DNA of 64,000 nucleotides from Halalkalibacter hemicellulosilyticusJCM 9152 (GTDB lineage Bacteria; Bacillota; Bacilli; Bacillales; Bacillaceae_D): positions 62,001 through 126,000 of the forward strand of contig NZ_BAUU01000009.1 in NCBI RefSeq assembly GCF_000513115.1, read 5' to 3'. The notes beneath the pieces are model-generated. The model saw only the letters and a program-made list of their open reading frames with translations. It was not told the DNA's origin and did not search any database. Both the position numbers and the translations under genes were made by a program. This document shows positions 50,119 to 61,933 of this stretch, piece by piece; within the stretch, counting starts at the first letter, position 1, and each line of letters begins with the position of its first letter.

Positions 50119-50205
50119 TGAATGAGTAGGCATTGCCCGTTATGATCTCAACCTTCATAGCGGGTTTTGTAAAAGGGAAAAGTGAAGAGATAGGGGGAAT
50201 CGATA

Positions 50206-51620
50206 ATGGCGAAGACAATTATAGAAAAGATTTGGGATAAGCATGAAGTACTAACAGAAGAGGGGAAGCCAAGCTTACTCTATATTGATTTGCATATGGT
50301 ACATGAAGTCACATCCCCACAAGCATTTGAAGGTCTACGTTTAGCAAATCGTACCGTTCGCAGGCCTGATCGTACATTTGCGACGATGGATCATAATGTA
50401 CCAACCGTTAATCGTTATGATATTAATGACCAAATTGCGCGTACACAAATGGAAACATTGAAGAAGAACTGTGAAGAGTTTAATATTGAGCTTGCTGATT
50501 TAGAGCACCCAGAGAATGGAATTGTTCACGTTATTGGACCTGAGCTAGGATTGACGCAGCCTGGTAAAACGATTGTATGTGGTGATAGTCATACATCGAC
50601 ACATGGAGCCTTTGGAGCATTAGCGTTTGGAATCGGTACAAGTGAAGTAGAGCATGTTCTAGCAACACAAACGATATGGCAATCGAAACCTAAAACACTT
50701 GAAATTCGCGTTACCGGTAAGCTAGATTCACACCTTTCTGCGAAGGATATTATTTTAGCTATTATTTCTAAGTTTGGTGTTGATATCGGCAATGGATCAG
50801 TCGCAGAATTTACAGGTGAAGCGATTCGAGGCTTAACGATGGAAGAACGGATGACGATCTGTAATATGTCGATTGAAGCTGGAGCGAAAGCGGGGTTAAT
50901 CAGTCCGGATCAAGTGACGTTTGATTATTTAGAAGGTCGTCAATATGTGCCAAAAGGTGAAGAATATGATGCACTTGTTGCGGAATGGAAAGAGCTTGCT
51001 TCGGATGAGGGAGCGACCTATGACCGTGTCGTTACGATTGATGCATCAGAAATTGAACCGATGGTTACATGGGGAACAAACCCTTCTCAAGGTGTAGGAG
51101 TTAGTCAAACAGTTCCTTTTCCAGAGGATGCGAAAAGTGATTCTGAACGACGGGCGATTGAGCAGGCGCTTGAATATATGGATCTTAAGTCAGGCACGAG
51201 TGTATCAGATATCAAAATTGAGCATGTTTTTATTGGGTCATGTAGAATTCGCGATTAAGCGATATTCGAGCGGCAGCAGAAATTGTGAAAGGTCATAAAG
51301 TAGCTGACAATGTTCGAGCTCTTGTTGTTCCTGGCTCACAAAAAGTGAAAAAGCGTGCGGAAGAAGAAGGCTTGGATCAAATATTTATTGAAGCAGGATT
51401 TGAATGGAGACATTCTGGCTGTAGTATGTGCTTAAGTATGAATCCGGACGTTGTCCCTGAAGGGGAGCGTTGTGCGTCAACGTCTAACCGAAACTTTGAA
51501 GGGCGTCAAGGTAGAGGGGCTCGTACGCATTTAGTTAGTCCTGAAATGGCAGCGGCAGCAGCGATTGCTGGGCATTTTGTTGATATTCGTAAGTGGAAAT
51601 CAGAGAAGGTTTCACGATAG
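50206..51620 (+). pseudogene. leuC: 3-isopropylmalate dehydratase large subunit, one frameshift
   Basis: LeuC with LeuD isomerises 2- to 3-isopropylmalate using a [4Fe-4S] cluster. The joined product of about 471 residues shows [47 protein letters not shown] and the cysteine pair in [11 protein letters not shown]. The break is at 51244: TGT-AG-AATTCG stands where TGT-ACG-AATTCG (C-T-N-S) is expected, so one base, probably a C, is missing directly after a cluster cysteine codon. Restoring it gives an intact LeuC. leuD follows 12 bp later. Confidence 0.95.
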
Positions 51621-51632
51621 GAGGAGAAATTG

Positions 51633-52208
51633 ATGGAACCAATCATTAAGCATGAAGGAATTGTCGCAACGATGAACCGTGTTAACGTCGACACGGATCA
51701 AATTATTCCGAAACAATTTTTAAAACGGGTAGAACGAACAGGATTTGGCCAATTTTTATTTTATGATTGGCGCTTTTTGGACGATGGTTCACCTGACCCT
51801 ACGTTTGAATTAAATCAACCTCATACTGAAGGTGCTAGTATTCTAGTGGCCGCACATAATTTTGGTTGTGGTTCATCTCGTGAACATGCACCTTGGGCAT
51901 TAGCTGACTATGGCTTTAAGGTTGTTATCGCCCCTAGTTTTGCTGATATTTTCTATAATAACTGTGTGAAAAATGGGATGCTACCTATTCGATTAGATGA
52001 GGAAATGGTTAATGATTTATTAAGGAAAGGATCAGATCGTTTCACATTAACAATTGACTTGAAAGAACAGACTATTAGTGGTGAAAATGTGAAAGCGTCA
52101 TTTGAAATTGATCCTTATTGGAAAGAGATGCTTTTAAACGGCTGGGATGAGATTGGATTAACCTTAAAATATGAAGAACAAATTACAGCGTTTGAGCAGG
52201 CTAAGTAG
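51633..52208 (+). CDS. leuD: 3-isopropylmalate dehydratase small subunit
   Basis: The 191-residue partner of LeuC carries the swivelling substrate-specificity domain. Motifs are [22 protein letters not shown], the loop [17 protein letters not shown] and [26 protein letters not shown] precedes the ATG; an adjacent upstream TTG is not needed. It is the last gene of the ilv-leu operon and is followed by a terminator. Confidence 0.96.
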   Translation: MEPIIKHEGIVATMNRVNVDTDQIIPKQFLKRVERTGFGQFLFYDWRFLDDGSPDPTFELNQPHTEGASILVAAHNFGCGSSREHAPWALADYGFKVVIAPSFADIFYNNCVKNGMLPIRLDEEMVNDLLRKGSDRFTLTIDLKEQTISGENVKASFEIDPYWKEMLLNGWDEIGLTLKYEEQITAFEQAK

Positions 52209-52218
52209 TTCACACTTA

Positions 52219-52264
52219 AGCCACTGAATTTGGGGAGGTTTCCCTTTTCAGTGGTTTTCTTTTT
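52219..52264 (+). terminator. Intrinsic terminator after leuD
   Basis: AGCCACTGAA with an inner GGGGAGGTTTCCC pairs with TTCAGTGGTTTT; T-rich DNA follows. It closes the ilv-leu operon. Confidence 0.75.
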
Positions 52265-52458
52265 ATTATCATAATTCGCTCATTGTTCGGCTACTTTAAT
52301 CAATAGCAACGGCTTTATGTTTGAATAATCGGTATTTGGGGAAGATGAACAATACATGAGAAGTCATTTATCATTGTGATTTGCAGGAGTAGCTGATAAA
52401 CTAATAAAAAATCATGAGCGGTATATATTCATATCTCTTAGAGTGGAGCGGTTCCAAA

Positions 52459-53467
52459 GTGGATAAGCGAGAAAGAAAGGCCAATGTTATATTGTATCCT
52501 GGCTTAGTTAAGCGGTTAATTGAAAAAGGGATGGACTCATTGAAAGATAAAGATGGACAAAAGGCGCTTCAATATTTTGTCGATGCTGAATTATATGAGA
52601 GCGAAAATCAACAAGTCATTTTTGGTAAAATGCTCAGCTTAATTGAATTAGGTAGACTTCAGGAAGCACTTATTCATTCTAAACAATTATTACACGCAGG
52701 GGCGAGTGAGTATTATGAAGTGTTACAAGTTCATATCTCGTTACTCGTTCAATTAGGCGACTACAATGAAGTCGTACAGCTATTAGAAGCTGTTTTAACA
52801 GAGGAGAAGCTCCCTTCTCAGTATGCGGAGTCATTTTATCAATTGCTTCATTTTAGTAGACAAATGATTCAAGACGGAGAATGGGCACCTTCTGTTAAGG
52901 AAGAGGATTCTATTTCAGAAAAGGTTCAGCCTATGCTTTTTGCAGAATCGGTTGAACTTCAGGCTTCAGCGATTTCGATGCTACGAGAATCGGATGCACC
53001 AGATGCTACTTCACTGCTAATTGAATACATAAAGAAAGAAAACAATGATCCAGTTCTTGTCTCGTTAGCTTTACAATTGTTAAGAGATAAGGGGTTACAT
53101 ACAAAGGTTACATATAAAAAGGGAACACAGACGCTTGAAGTGAATCCAAGTGAAATTGACCAGGATGGATTAGAAACGTTTCAAAGAGCTGTGGACAAAA
53201 AATTAGAACAGTTAGTTGAAAGTGAAGACCCTATTTTATTAGAGATTGCCAGGCAACTATGTGTTACTTATATGCTAGCGATTTATCCTCATTATCCTGA
53301 ACCAAAAGAGGATTTATTTTGGGGGATGTGTATTTTATGCTTGCGCTGCGGAACGAATAGGCTTAGAATGTCTAGAGGTCGTGCAAATGGAAGGTATCGA
53401 CCAAGAACGATTGCTCGAAAAAAAGGGAGAAGTCATGGAAGTGGAAGCTTCTGTTTACCAGATATAA
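52459..53467 (+). pseudogene. ysoA: TPR-repeat protein YsoA-like, two frameshifts near the 3' end
   Basis: The protein (about 336 residues when joined) is built of helical tetratricopeptide-like repeats (GMDSLKDKDGQKALQYFVDAE, LIELGRLQEALIHSKQLL) and resembles B. subtilis YsoA in position between leuD and tig. Its function is unknown. The start is GTG at 52459 with GTGGAG upstream, rather than an ATG 15 codons earlier. Two breaks lie close together. One G is missing in the G5 run 53331-53335 (FWGDVYFMLA expected). One G is missing near 53345 (LAAAERIGLECLEVV expected). The true stop is then TAA at 53465-53467. Confidence 0.75.
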
Positions 53468-53624
53468 TAATAGATGTTCTTTTTTTATGAAAATGTTTGG
53501 GATTGGCCTTTTTAAGTCGTTCTCAATAAGTGAGAAGCATGAGTAAGATGCTATGCCATTGGTGATTTTTCTCGATCCTTTTTAAACATGTACTGTAGAT
53601 GTATTATTGGAAAAATAGTAATAT

Positions 53625-53652
53625 TTGAATTGAGCAAACGTTATGGTATACT
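53625..53652 (+). promoter_or_regulatory. Sigma-A promoter of tig
   Basis: TTGAAT at 53625-53630 and TATACT at 53647-53652 with a 16-bp spacer, 79 bp before the tig start. Confidence 0.65.
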
Positions 53653-53731
53653 AGAGTGGTTGTCAAAGACTATAGAACGAATGAATTGTTCGGAAATGTA
53701 GAAGATGTAATTAAGTTGGAGGGAATAGAAT

Positions 53732-55018
53732 ATGACTGTAAAATGGGAAAAGCAAGAGGGAAACGAAGGAGTATTAACAGTTGAAGTAGAAGCTGATAAA
53801 GTGAATGATGCATTAGATCAGGCTTTTAAGAAAGTTGTTAAAAAGGTCAATGTACCGGGATTCCGTAAAGGGAAAGTACCTCGTTCATTATTTGAAAAGC
53901 AATTTGGTGTAGAGTCTCTATATCAAGATGCTCTAGATATCCTTCTACCAGGGGAGTATGCTCAAGCTGTAGAAGAAGCAGGAATTGAGCCAGTCGATCG
54001 TCCAGAAATTGATATTGAAACGATGGAAAAGGGAAGTAATTTAACTTTCACAGCGAAAGTGACAGTGAAGCCTGAAGTTGAACTTGGTGAATATAAGGGT
54101 TTAGAAGTTGAAGAACCTGACACGAACGTAACAGATGAGGATGTTGAAGCTGAATTAACAACACTTCAAGAGCGTCAAGCAGAGTTAGTCGTACTAGAAG
54201 ATGGCGAAATTGCAGAAGGAGATACAGCTGTCTTTGATTTTGAAGGTTTTGTTGATGGAGAGCCATTTGAAGGTGGGCAAGCAGATAACTATTCACTTGA
54301 AATTGGATCTGGTCAGTTTATCCCAGGTTTTGAGGAGCAAATGATTGGCCTAAAAGCTGGTGATGAGAAGGATGTTGAAGTGACATTCCCTGAAGAATAT
54401 CATGCAGAAAATCTTGCAGGAAAGCCAGCTACGTTCAAAGTGAAGGTTCATGATATTAAACGTAAGCAACTACCAGAATTAGACGATGAGTTTGCAAAAG
54501 ATGCGAATGAAGAAGTGGAAACACTTGATGAATTAAAGGCTTCTTTAAAAGAAAAGTTACAAAAGGATAAAGAGCACCAAGCTGAACACCAAGTTCGTGA
54601 TGCACTTGTGCAACAAGCGAGTGAAAATGCAACGATTGATGTCCCAGAGGCTATGGTTAACTCTGAGGTTGATCGTATGCTTCAAGAATTTGAGCAACGT
54701 CTTCAAGCACAAGGCATGAATCTTGAGATGTACTTCCAATTCTCTGGTCAAGATGAAGCTGCTATGCGTCAGCAATTCCAAGAGGATGCAGGAAAGCGTG
54801 TGCGTATGAACCTAACGCTAGAAGCTATTGCCGAAGCGGAGAGCTTAGAAGCATCTGATGAGGATGTGGATAAGGAAATCGAGAAAATGGCGGAAATGTA
54901 CAAACGCTCTACTGATGAGATTAAAGGTCTTCTTGCTGCACAAGGTGGAGTAGATAGTTTGAAAGCGGACTTGAAGGTACAAAAAGCAGTAGAATTCTTA
55001 GTAGAGAACAAAAAGTAA
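53732..55018 (+). CDS. tig: Trigger factor
   Basis: The 428-residue ribosome-associated chaperone meets nascent chains at the exit tunnel. The N-terminal domain has the ribosome-docking signature [19 protein letters not shown] near residues 40-60. A peptidyl-prolyl isomerase (FKBP) domain spans about 150-245 ([40 protein letters not shown]). The C-terminal helical domain forms the substrate cradle. GGAGGG precedes the ATG. A terminator follows, so tig is monocistronic, upstream of clpX. Confidence 0.97.
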   Translation: MTVKWEKQEGNEGVLTVEVEADKVNDALDQAFKKVVKKVNVPGFRKGKVPRSLFEKQFGVESLYQDALDILLPGEYAQAVEEAGIEPVDRPEIDIETMEKGSNLTFTAKVTVKPEVELGEYKGLEVEEPDTNVTDEDVEAELTTLQERQAELVVLEDGEIAEGDTAVFDFEGFVDGEPFEGGQADNYSLEIGSGQFIPGFEEQMIGLKAGDEKDVEVTFPEEYHAENLAGKPATFKVKVHDIKRKQLPELDDEFAKDANEEVETLDELKASLKEKLQKDKEHQAEHQVRDALVQQASENATIDVPEAMVNSEVDRMLQEFEQRLQAQGMNLEMYFQFSGQDEAAMRQQFQEDAGKRVRMNLTLEAIAEAESLEASDEDVDKEIEKMAEMYKRSTDEIKGLLAAQGGVDSLKADLKVQKAVEFLVENKK

Positions 55019-55053
55019 GAATATAATGAGGCTAAAGTGAATAAAGTTCATAC

Positions 55054-55084
55054 ACAAGGCGCGATTCTTCGTGCCTTGTTTTTC
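55054..55084 (+). terminator. Intrinsic terminator after tig
   Basis: ACAAGGCGC pairs with (G)TGCCTTGT, followed by TTTTT. Confidence 0.85.
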
Positions 55085-55472
55085 AATACTCCTTGCTTCA
55101 GACTTTGAATGATGTATGAGCTTTGTCATAATGGTGAAAGCTAATTAGAACAAACGGACATAGGTGAAAAAAGCATAACAATTAGCTTATAAATTCATCC
55201 AAGAAAAAGGGTTTTTTGATGTGAATATTGAATGTATAATCAATCCATACATAATGTTTGTTCTAGCATAAGCTGTATCCATTGAACGCTGCTTATGTTT
55301 TATGAGTAATGAAATAAGGGTAAGGAGGCATATAGGAAATAAACGGTTGTTGACATCAAACAGATCTGAAATGGCTTACAAATATATGAGCTATATGTCC
55401 ATTTGTGTATGTAAGTCTTCATGAAAGCATTTTATGCGTGAGGATGGTACAATATTTTTGAGGGGTGATTGC
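55085..55472. other. tig-clpX intergenic region
   Basis: A 388-bp A/T-rich gap. I see no ORF with a ribosome binding site. A promoter for clpX must lie here, but no site stands out clearly enough to call. Confidence 0.4.
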
Positions 55473-56747
55473 ATGTTTAAATTTAACGAGGAAAAGGGCC
55501 AGTTAAAATGCTCTTTCTGTGGGAAAACTCAAGACCAAGTCCGTAAGCTTGTTGCTGGTCCTGGTGTTTATATATGTGATGAATGTATTGAATTATGTAC
55601 GGAAATTGTAGAAGAGGAATTAGGGACAGAAGAAGAAGTAGAATTTCAAGAGGTTCCGAAGCCGAGTGAAATTCGTCAAATTTTAGATGATTATGTCATT
55701 GGTCAGGATCGTGCGAAAAAGTCATTATCTGTTGCTGTCTATAACCATTACAAACGAATTAATTCGTTAAGTCGCGCAGATGAGGTTGAATTAGCTAAGA
55801 GTAATATTTGTATGATTGGACCAACAGGTAGTGGGAAAACGTTACTTGCACAAACGTTAGCGCGTATTTTAAATGTGCCATTTGCGATTGCAGATGCGAC
55901 ATCTTTAACGGAAGCGGGTTATGTAGGAGAAGATGTGGAGAATATTCTTTTGAAGCTCATTCAAGCAGCAGATTATGATGTTGAAAAAGCGGAAAAGGGA
56001 ATTATTTATATTGATGAAATCGATAAAGTAGCACGAAAGTCAGAAAACCCTTCGATTACACGTGACGTTTCTGGTGAAGGGGTTCAACAAGCATTACTGA
56101 AAATTCTTGAAGGGACAACAGCAAGTGTGCCACCACAAGGAGGACGTAAGCATCCTCATCAAGAATTTATTCAAATAGACACAACGAATGTGTTATTTAT
56201 TTGTGGTGGAGCCTTTGATGGTATTGAAACGATAATTAAGCGGAGACTCGGCAAGAAAGTCATTGGCTTTGGTTCAGAAGTAAAGCAAGAAGACTTAAAG
56301 CCAGGAGAGTATTTAGCGAAAGTGTTGCCTGAGGATTTATTACGCTTCGGTCTTATACCAGAGTTTATCGGCCGACTTCCGGTTATCTCAAGCTTAGAGC
56401 CACTTGATGTCGATACTCTAGTTGAAATTTTAACGAAACCGAAAAATGCACTCGTGAAGCAGTATAAGAAGTTGCTTGAACTGGATGATGTTGAATTAGA
56501 ATTTACTGAACAAGCTCTACGTGAAATCGCGAATGAAGCGATTGAACGAAAAACAGGTGCGCGTGGATTACGTTCCATTATTGAAACACTTATGCTTGAT
56601 GTTATGTTTGATCTACCATCGCGTGATGACATTGTGAAATGTGTCATTCATGATAAATGTATAACAGAGCACAAAGCTCCAACGCTTTTAACTGAGGATG
56701 GTACTGAAATGACGTTATCGAAAACAGAACCAAAAGAAAGTGCATAA
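55473..56747 (+). CDS. clpX: ATP-dependent Clp protease ATP-binding subunit ClpX
   Basis: ClpX is the hexameric AAA+ unfoldase that feeds proteins to ClpP. The 424-residue protein has a zinc-binding domain with C13, C16, C35 and C38 (CSFC...CDEC), Walker [13 protein letters not shown] near 118, Walker [12 protein letters not shown], and the IGF loop for ClpP docking (KVIGFGSEV). The start at 55473 ([10 protein letters not shown]) has GAGGGGTG just upstream; an in-frame ATG 13 codons earlier lacks family similarity. A strong terminator follows. Confidence 0.97.
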   Translation: MFKFNEEKGQLKCSFCGKTQDQVRKLVAGPGVYICDECIELCTEIVEEELGTEEEVEFQEVPKPSEIRQILDDYVIGQDRAKKSLSVAVYNHYKRINSLSRADEVELAKSNICMIGPTGSGKTLLAQTLARILNVPFAIADATSLTEAGYVGEDVENILLKLIQAADYDVEKAEKGIIYIDEIDKVARKSENPSITRDVSGEGVQQALLKILEGTTASVPPQGGRKHPHQEFIQIDTTNVLFICGGAFDGIETIIKRRLGKKVIGFGSEVKQEDLKPGEYLAKVLPEDLLRFGLIPEFIGRLPVISSLEPLDVDTLVEILTKPKNALVKQYKKLLELDDVELEFTEQALREIANEAIERKTGARGLRSIIETLMLDVMFDLPSRDDIVKCVIHDKCITEHKAPTLLTEDGTEMTLSKTEPKESA

Positions 56748-56762
56748 TAGAATAGCATATTA

Positions 56763-56796
56763 AGCGCTTCGGATTAGCTAGTCCGAAGCGCTTTTT
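56763..56796 (+). terminator. Intrinsic terminator after clpX
   Basis: AGCGCTTCGGA pairs perfectly with TCCGAAGCGCT, followed by TTTT. Confidence 0.92.
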
Positions 56797-56919
56797 AAAT
56801 ATTTATACTAATCATGAAAGAAAATCAATTGTTAGCGTTTTCTTACAGAAGTTTCTTTGTTTAGGGATGTTTTTCCCGGTCATACTAATGGAACAATGAT
56901 ACTTCTGGGAGGTTATTAT

Positions 56920-58582
56920 ATGAATTGGACAGGTATAGCATTGCTTATTCAGTTGTTTTTTGGTGTTGTCATTGGGGTTTATTTTTGGAATTTATTAAAA
57001 AGCCAACGCAATCAAAAGGTTTCGGTTGATCGGGAGTCAAAAAAGAGATGGAGCAATTACGAAAGATGCGTTCTGTCTCCTTAAGTGAGCCATTAGCTGA
57101 AAAGGTTCGTCCCTCTTCTTTTCATGATATTATTGGACAGGAGGAAGGAATACGCTCATTACGTGCAGCATTATGTGGCCCCAATCCTCAGCATGTCATT
57201 ATTTATGGTCCACCTGGAGTTGGAAAAACAGCGGCTGCTCGTCTCGTATTAGAGGAGGCTAAAAAGCATGCCGATTCTCCTTTTGCTAGAGATGCTGTCT
57301 TCGTTGAGTTAGATGGAACGACAGCGCGTTTCGATGAGAGAGGGATTGCTGACCCTTTAATAGGTTCTGTTCATGATCCGATTTATCAAGGTGCAGGTGC
57401 GATGGGGCAAGCTGGAATTCCTCAGCCGAAGCATGGTGCAGTAACAAAGGCACATGGTGGTGTGTTATTTATCGATGAAATTGGGGAACTACATTCCATT
57501 CAATTGAATAAATTGTTGAAAGTCCTCGAAGACCGTAAAGTATTTCTTGAAAGTGCTTATTATAATCCTGAAAACCAACAGATTCCTCGCCACATCCATG
57601 AAATTTTTCAAAAAGGATTGCCTGCTGATTTTCGTCTAATAGGAGCAACAACAAGAACACCTAGTGAATTGCCACCTGCGATTCGTTCACGTTGCTTAGA
57701 AGTGTATTTCAGAGCTTTACACCCACAAGAAATTGTAACGATTGCGCAAAAAGCTGCGGATAAAATTAATGCTCAAGTTGAAGATGGAGCCATTGAACGA
57801 ATATCAAAATATGCAACAAATGGGCGTGAAGCGTTAATATTGTTCAAATTGCAGCAGGGGTGGCAACTGCAGATGGACGAAAGGAGATCCAATTATCAGA
57901 CGTTGAATGGGTATTACATGCGAGCCAGCTTACACCTCGTCCAGAGCGAAAAATTCATGCGAATGCAACGGTAGGTCTCGTCAATGGTCTTGCTGTTTAT
58001 GGTCCTAATTTAGGTGCGTTATTAGAAATTGAAGTAAATGTAATAGAAAATATCGGCAAAGGCTCGGTTAATATAACAGGAATTGCCGAGGAAGAAAGTA
58101 CAGGTAATCAAATGCGTTCAATTAGAAGGAAGAGTATGGCGAAAGGGTCTGTGGAAAATGTTGTAACTGTCCTTCGCCGTATGGGAATTCCTACATATGA
58201 TTACGATATTCATGTGAATTTTCCAGGTGGTGGACCTGTTGATGGACCATCTGCAGGTATAGCTATTGCAACAGGAATTTATTCGGCGATCCAAGGAGAT
58301 AAAGTGAAGAACACAGTCGCTATGACAGGGGAGCTGGGCATTCATGGTAAAGTCAAACCAATTGGAGGCGTTGTAGCCAAGGTTGAAGCTGCTAAATTAG
58401 CAGGTGCCACGAAAGTGATTATACCGAAAGAAAATGAACAAGCACTTATAAAGAAAATAACAGATATTGAGGTTATCGCTGTTGAACATTTAGACGAAGT
58501 GTTAGAACTTGCTCTAGATACAGAGGAAGCAGAGGTTCGCCCAGCGAGTGTCGGGTTAAATCCGACTATTGCTCCAGTGTAA
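56920..58582 (+). pseudogene. lonB: ATP-dependent protease LonB, two frameshifts
   Basis: LonB is the forespore-associated Lon paralogue of bacilli, tethered by one N-terminal helix (WTGIALLIQLFFGVVIGVYF). The rebuilt protein (about 554 residues) has Walker [15 protein letters not shown], Walker B LFIDEIGEL and the protease motif GPVDGPSAGIAIATG with the catalytic serine. Frames break at the A run 57039-57044, where one A is missing (SKKEMEQLRKMRSV expected), and near 57833, where one G is missing (GREAVNIVQIAAGVA expected). GGAGG precedes the ATG. Probably intact in the organism. lonA follows. Confidence 0.93.
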
Positions 58583-58702
58583 ACGTTAGACAAAACGTGC
58601 TAAGGTACGATAGAATTATACAGGAGTATATGCTCATGCTTTTATGAAAGTACAAATAATACTCATGGATTAGTTATCGGAATAGGATGGAGGTGTTTGC
58701 GG

Positions 58703-61039
58703 ATGGTCGATTCAATCCGACGAATTCCGCTGCTACCGTTACGTGGTTTACTCGTTTTTCCTGCAATGGTGTTACATTTAGATGTTGGAAGACGTAAATC
58801 AGTTCAAGCGATAGAGCAGGTTATGGATGAAGATAAAGAGATTTTGTTAGCAACACAAAAGGAAATCTCCATTGATGATCCAAAAGAAGATGAGATTTAT
58901 CAAGTAGGAACGATCGCACATGTGAAAAGTCTACTTAAATTACCGAATGGGACAGTGCGTGTTCACGTGGAAGGATTAAAGCGAGCACGTATTAAAAAAT
59001 ATATCGATACGGGCGAATTTTTACATGTTGAAGCCGTTGTTTTAGAAGATGAGGAGCCATATGCTACAACTGAGGCTCAAGCATTAATGAGGAATATATT
59101 AACAATGTTTGAGCAATATACGAAAGTTTCTAAAAAGGTTTCTAATGAAACGGTGACGATTGTGAAGGATATTCAAGAACCTGGGCGCTTTGCTGATGTC
59201 ATCGCTGCGAATCTCCCTTTGAAGCTTATGCAGAAACAGTCTATGTTAGAGTTAACGAACGTAAAGCAACGTCTTATTAAGCTCATAGAAATTTTAAATA
59301 ATGAACAAGAAGTGCTCGGACTTGAAAAGAAAATCGGACAGCGCGTAAAGAAATCAATGGAAAAGACGCAAAAAGAATATTATTTGCGTGAACAATTAAA
59401 AGCGATACAAAAGGAACTTGGTGATAAGGAAGGGAGAACGGGTGAGGTCGCAACGCTTCGTGACAAAATTAGCGAAGGTGACATGCCTGACAATGTGAAG
59501 GAGAAGGCTTTAAAGGAATTAGATCGTTTTGAAAAAATGCCAGCTAATTCTGCTGAAAGCTCTGTACTTCGAACGTATCTTGACTGGCTTATCCAATTAC
59601 CTTGGACATACGAAACCGAGGATCAGCTTGATGTCATTCGTGCTGAAGAAATCTTAAACGAAGATCACCATGGTCTCGAGAAAGTGAAGGAACGAGTGCT
59701 TGAATATTTAGCTGTTCAGCAACTAACGCGAGAGCTCAAAGGGCCGATTCTCTGTTTAGCAGGACCACCCGGTGTCGGTAAAACATCGTTAGCCCGTTCG
59801 ATTGCTCGTTCACTTGATCGAAAGTTCGTGCGGATTTCACTTGGTGGTGTTCGTGATGAAGCGGAAATTCGTGGTCATCGTCGAACATATGTCGGGGCAA
59901 TGCCAGGTCGAATTATTCAAGGGATGAAGAAAGCTCAGTCCATTAACCCAGTCTTTTTATTAGATGAGATTGATAAGATGGCTAGTGATTTCCGTGGTGA
60001 TCCTTCGGCAGCATTGCTAGAGGTACTTGATCCGGAACAAAATAATACATTTAGTGATCATTATGTGGAAGAACCATATGACTTATCTAAAGTTATGTTT
60101 GTTACGACAGCAAATAATATTTCGACGATTCCTGGCCCGTTGTTAGATCGAATGGAGATTATTTCAATTGCTGGGTATACAGAAGTTGAGAAGATTCAAA
60201 TTGCGAAGAATTACCTATTGCCTAGACAAATGAAGGATCATGGATTAACAAAAGGAATGCTTCAGATGAAGGAAGATGCGATTAAGAAGGTCGTGCGTTA
60301 TTATACTCGTGAAGCTGGCGTTCGCAGTCTAGAGAGGCAATTAGCTACATTATGTAGAAAAGCTGCAAAGAAGATCGTATCAAAGGAAAAGAAGCGAGTG
60401 ATTTTAACTGGGAATACGATTGAAACTTATTTAGGCAAGCCTAGATTTCGTTACGGTCTGGCTGAGGTCGAGGATCAAGTAGGGGCTGCGACCGGATTAG
60501 CTTACACATCAGCTGGGGGAGATACCCTTTCAATTGAAGTGTCTGTTGCACCAGGAAAAGGAAAGCTATCGTTAACAGGACAATTAGGAGATGTGATGAA
60601 GGAATCTGCAGAAGCGGCGTTTAGTTATATTCGTTCACGTTCAAATGAATTGGAAATTGACCCTAGTTTTCATGAACAGAATGATATTCATATTCATGTT
60701 CCTGAAGGTGCGACACCAAAAGATGGTCCGTCTGCTGGTATTACGATGGCGACAGCTCTTATTTCAGCCTTAACAGGACGTAAAGTGAAAAAGGAAGTAG
60801 GCATGACTGGGGAAATGACATTGCGTGGTCGTGTGCTACCGATTGGTGGTTTAAAAGAAAAGTCAATGAGTGCTCATCGTGCTGGGTTACGGACGATCAT
60901 TATTCCAAAAGATAATGAAAAGGATTTAGAGGATGTACCAAAAAGTGTTCGAGAAGATTTAACCTATATTCCTGTTACCCACTTAGACGAAGTGTTAGAG
61001 CATGCGTTAGGAGAAAAAGATGAAAGTAACGAAAGCTGA
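58703..61039 (+). CDS. lonA: Endopeptidase La (Lon protease)
   Basis: The 778-residue soluble Lon degrades misfolded and regulatory proteins. An N-terminal substrate-binding domain ([20 protein letters not shown]) and coiled coil precede the AAA+ module (Walker [14 protein letters not shown] near 354, Walker [12 protein letters not shown]). The protease domain follows, with its serine in [11 protein letters not shown] and lysine in [14 protein letters not shown]. The start at 58703 has GGAGGTG 7 bases before it; the TTG two codons upstream is too close. Its end overlaps ysxC by 20 bp. Confidence 0.97.
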   Translation: MVDSIRRIPLLPLRGLLVFPAMVLHLDVGRRKSVQAIEQVMDEDKEILLATQKEISIDDPKEDEIYQVGTIAHVKSLLKLPNGTVRVHVEGLKRARIKKYIDTGEFLHVEAVVLEDEEPYATTEAQALMRNILTMFEQYTKVSKKVSNETVTIVKDIQEPGRFADVIAANLPLKLMQKQSMLELTNVKQRLIKLIEILNNEQEVLGLEKKIGQRVKKSMEKTQKEYYLREQLKAIQKELGDKEGRTGEVATLRDKISEGDMPDNVKEKALKELDRFEKMPANSAESSVLRTYLDWLIQLPWTYETEDQLDVIRAEEILNEDHHGLEKVKERVLEYLAVQQLTRELKGPILCLAGPPGVGKTSLARSIARSLDRKFVRISLGGVRDEAEIRGHRRTYVGAMPGRIIQGMKKAQSINPVFLLDEIDKMASDFRGDPSAALLEVLDPEQNNTFSDHYVEEPYDLSKVMFVTTANNISTIPGPLLDRMEIISIAGYTEVEKIQIAKNYLLPRQMKDHGLTKGMLQMKEDAIKKVVRYYTREAGVRSLERQLATLCRKAAKKIVSKEKKRVILTGNTIETYLGKPRFRYGLAEVEDQVGAATGLAYTSAGGDTLSIEVSVAPGKGKLSLTGQLGDVMKESAEAAFSYIRSRSNELEIDPSFHEQNDIHIHVPEGATPKDGPSAGITMATALISALTGRKVKKEVGMTGEMTLRGRVLPIGGLKEKSMSAHRAGLRTIIIPKDNEKDLEDVPKSVREDLTYIPVTHLDEVLEHALGEKDESNES

Positions 61040-61607
61040 TTTAGCTCACGTAGCAGTGAAGCCAGAGCAATATCCAACAACGAGATTGCCAGAAATAGCT
61101 CTATCAGGTCGTTCGAATGTTGGGAAATCTTCATTTATTAATAAGATGATTAATCGTAAAGCGTTAGCGCGAACATCACAACGGCCTGGTAAAACACAAA
61201 CATTGAATTTTTATGAAATTAATGAACAGCTTTACTTTGTTGATGTGCCTGGTTATGGATATGCGAAGGTCCCGAAGACTGAGAGAGAAGCATGGGGGAG
61301 AATGATTGAGACGTATATTGAAAGTAGGGAACTACTTAAGGCTGTTGTCCAAATTATCGATGTCCGTCATCCTCCTTCTACAGACGACAAAATGATGTAC
61401 AATTGGTTAAAGCATTTTGACATTCCCGTTATCGTAGTTGCGACAAAATGTGATAAGGTTCCAAAAGGAAAATGGGAAAAGCATCTCAAAATCATTGAAA
61501 AGGATTTGGAAAAAGAAGACTCTGACCCGTTACTGTTGTTTTCGTCTGAAACGGCATATGGGAAAGAGCAAGTATGGAAAACGATATTGTATTATTGTTC
61601 AAAATGA
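61020..61607 (+). CDS. ysxC: Ribosome biogenesis GTP-binding protein YsxC (YihA/EngB)
   Basis: The 195-residue essential GTPase assists late 50S subunit assembly. The G motifs are [14 protein letters not shown] (G1), [10 protein letters not shown] (G2), DVPGYG (G3), TKCDK (G4) and SSETAYG (G5). Its ATG lies inside the 3' end of lonA, with GGAG 6 bases upstream, so the two genes are translationally coupled, as in B. subtilis. A terminator follows. Confidence 0.96.
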   Translation: MKVTKADLAHVAVKPEQYPTTRLPEIALSGRSNVGKSSFINKMINRKALARTSQRPGKTQTLNFYEINEQLYFVDVPGYGYAKVPKTEREAWGRMIETYIESRELLKAVVQIIDVRHPPSTDDKMMYNWLKHFDIPVIVVATKCDKVPKGKWEKHLKIIEKDLEKEDSDPLLLFSSETAYGKEQVWKTILYYCSK

Positions 61608-61613
61608 AGTCGA

Positions 61614-61645
61614 GAACTTACGACATGGTCGTAGGTTCTTTTTAT
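61614..61645 (+). terminator. Intrinsic terminator after ysxC
   Basis: AGAACTTACGAC pairs with GTCGTAGGTTCT, followed by TTTT. It separates the lon-ysxC unit from the hem operon. Confidence 0.88.
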
Positions 61646-61804
61646 AATGAACTGTTAAAGCGGTGAGGTTAATTTATGATAAAAAGATAACGTAATATTT
61701 TCCAATAATTTGACCAAACTAAAAATACAAGCAAAATGGTTGAATTATTAAATTATAATCATTATTATAAAAGAATAGGTTCATGAACTGTTCACAAAAT
61801 TTTT

Positions 61805-61832
61805 TTGAGCTCAGGCATAGACATGTTATAAT
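61805..61832 (+). promoter_or_regulatory. Sigma-A promoter of the hemA operon
   Basis: TTGAGC at 61805-61810 and a perfect TATAAT at 61827-61832 with a 16-bp spacer, about 100 bp before hemA. Confidence 0.7.
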
Positions 61833-61933
61833 ATATGAGTGATAAACAGAGAAGAGAGCATTTATGAGCGAATATAGAAAATAAGCATATAAAAGATGTT
61901 GTATGGACATGAATGAAGGGGGTGAACGTCAGG

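Noticed and set aside
56171-56647. 158-codon minus-strand ORF inside clpX
   Set aside because: It lies entirely antisense to a well-conserved gene, is serine-rich as expected of an antisense frame and has no ribosome binding site or family similarity.
61438-61647. 69-codon plus-strand ORF overlapping ysxC
   Set aside because: It is an alternative frame of the C-terminal part of ysxC and its terminator, rich in R and K, with no independent start signal.
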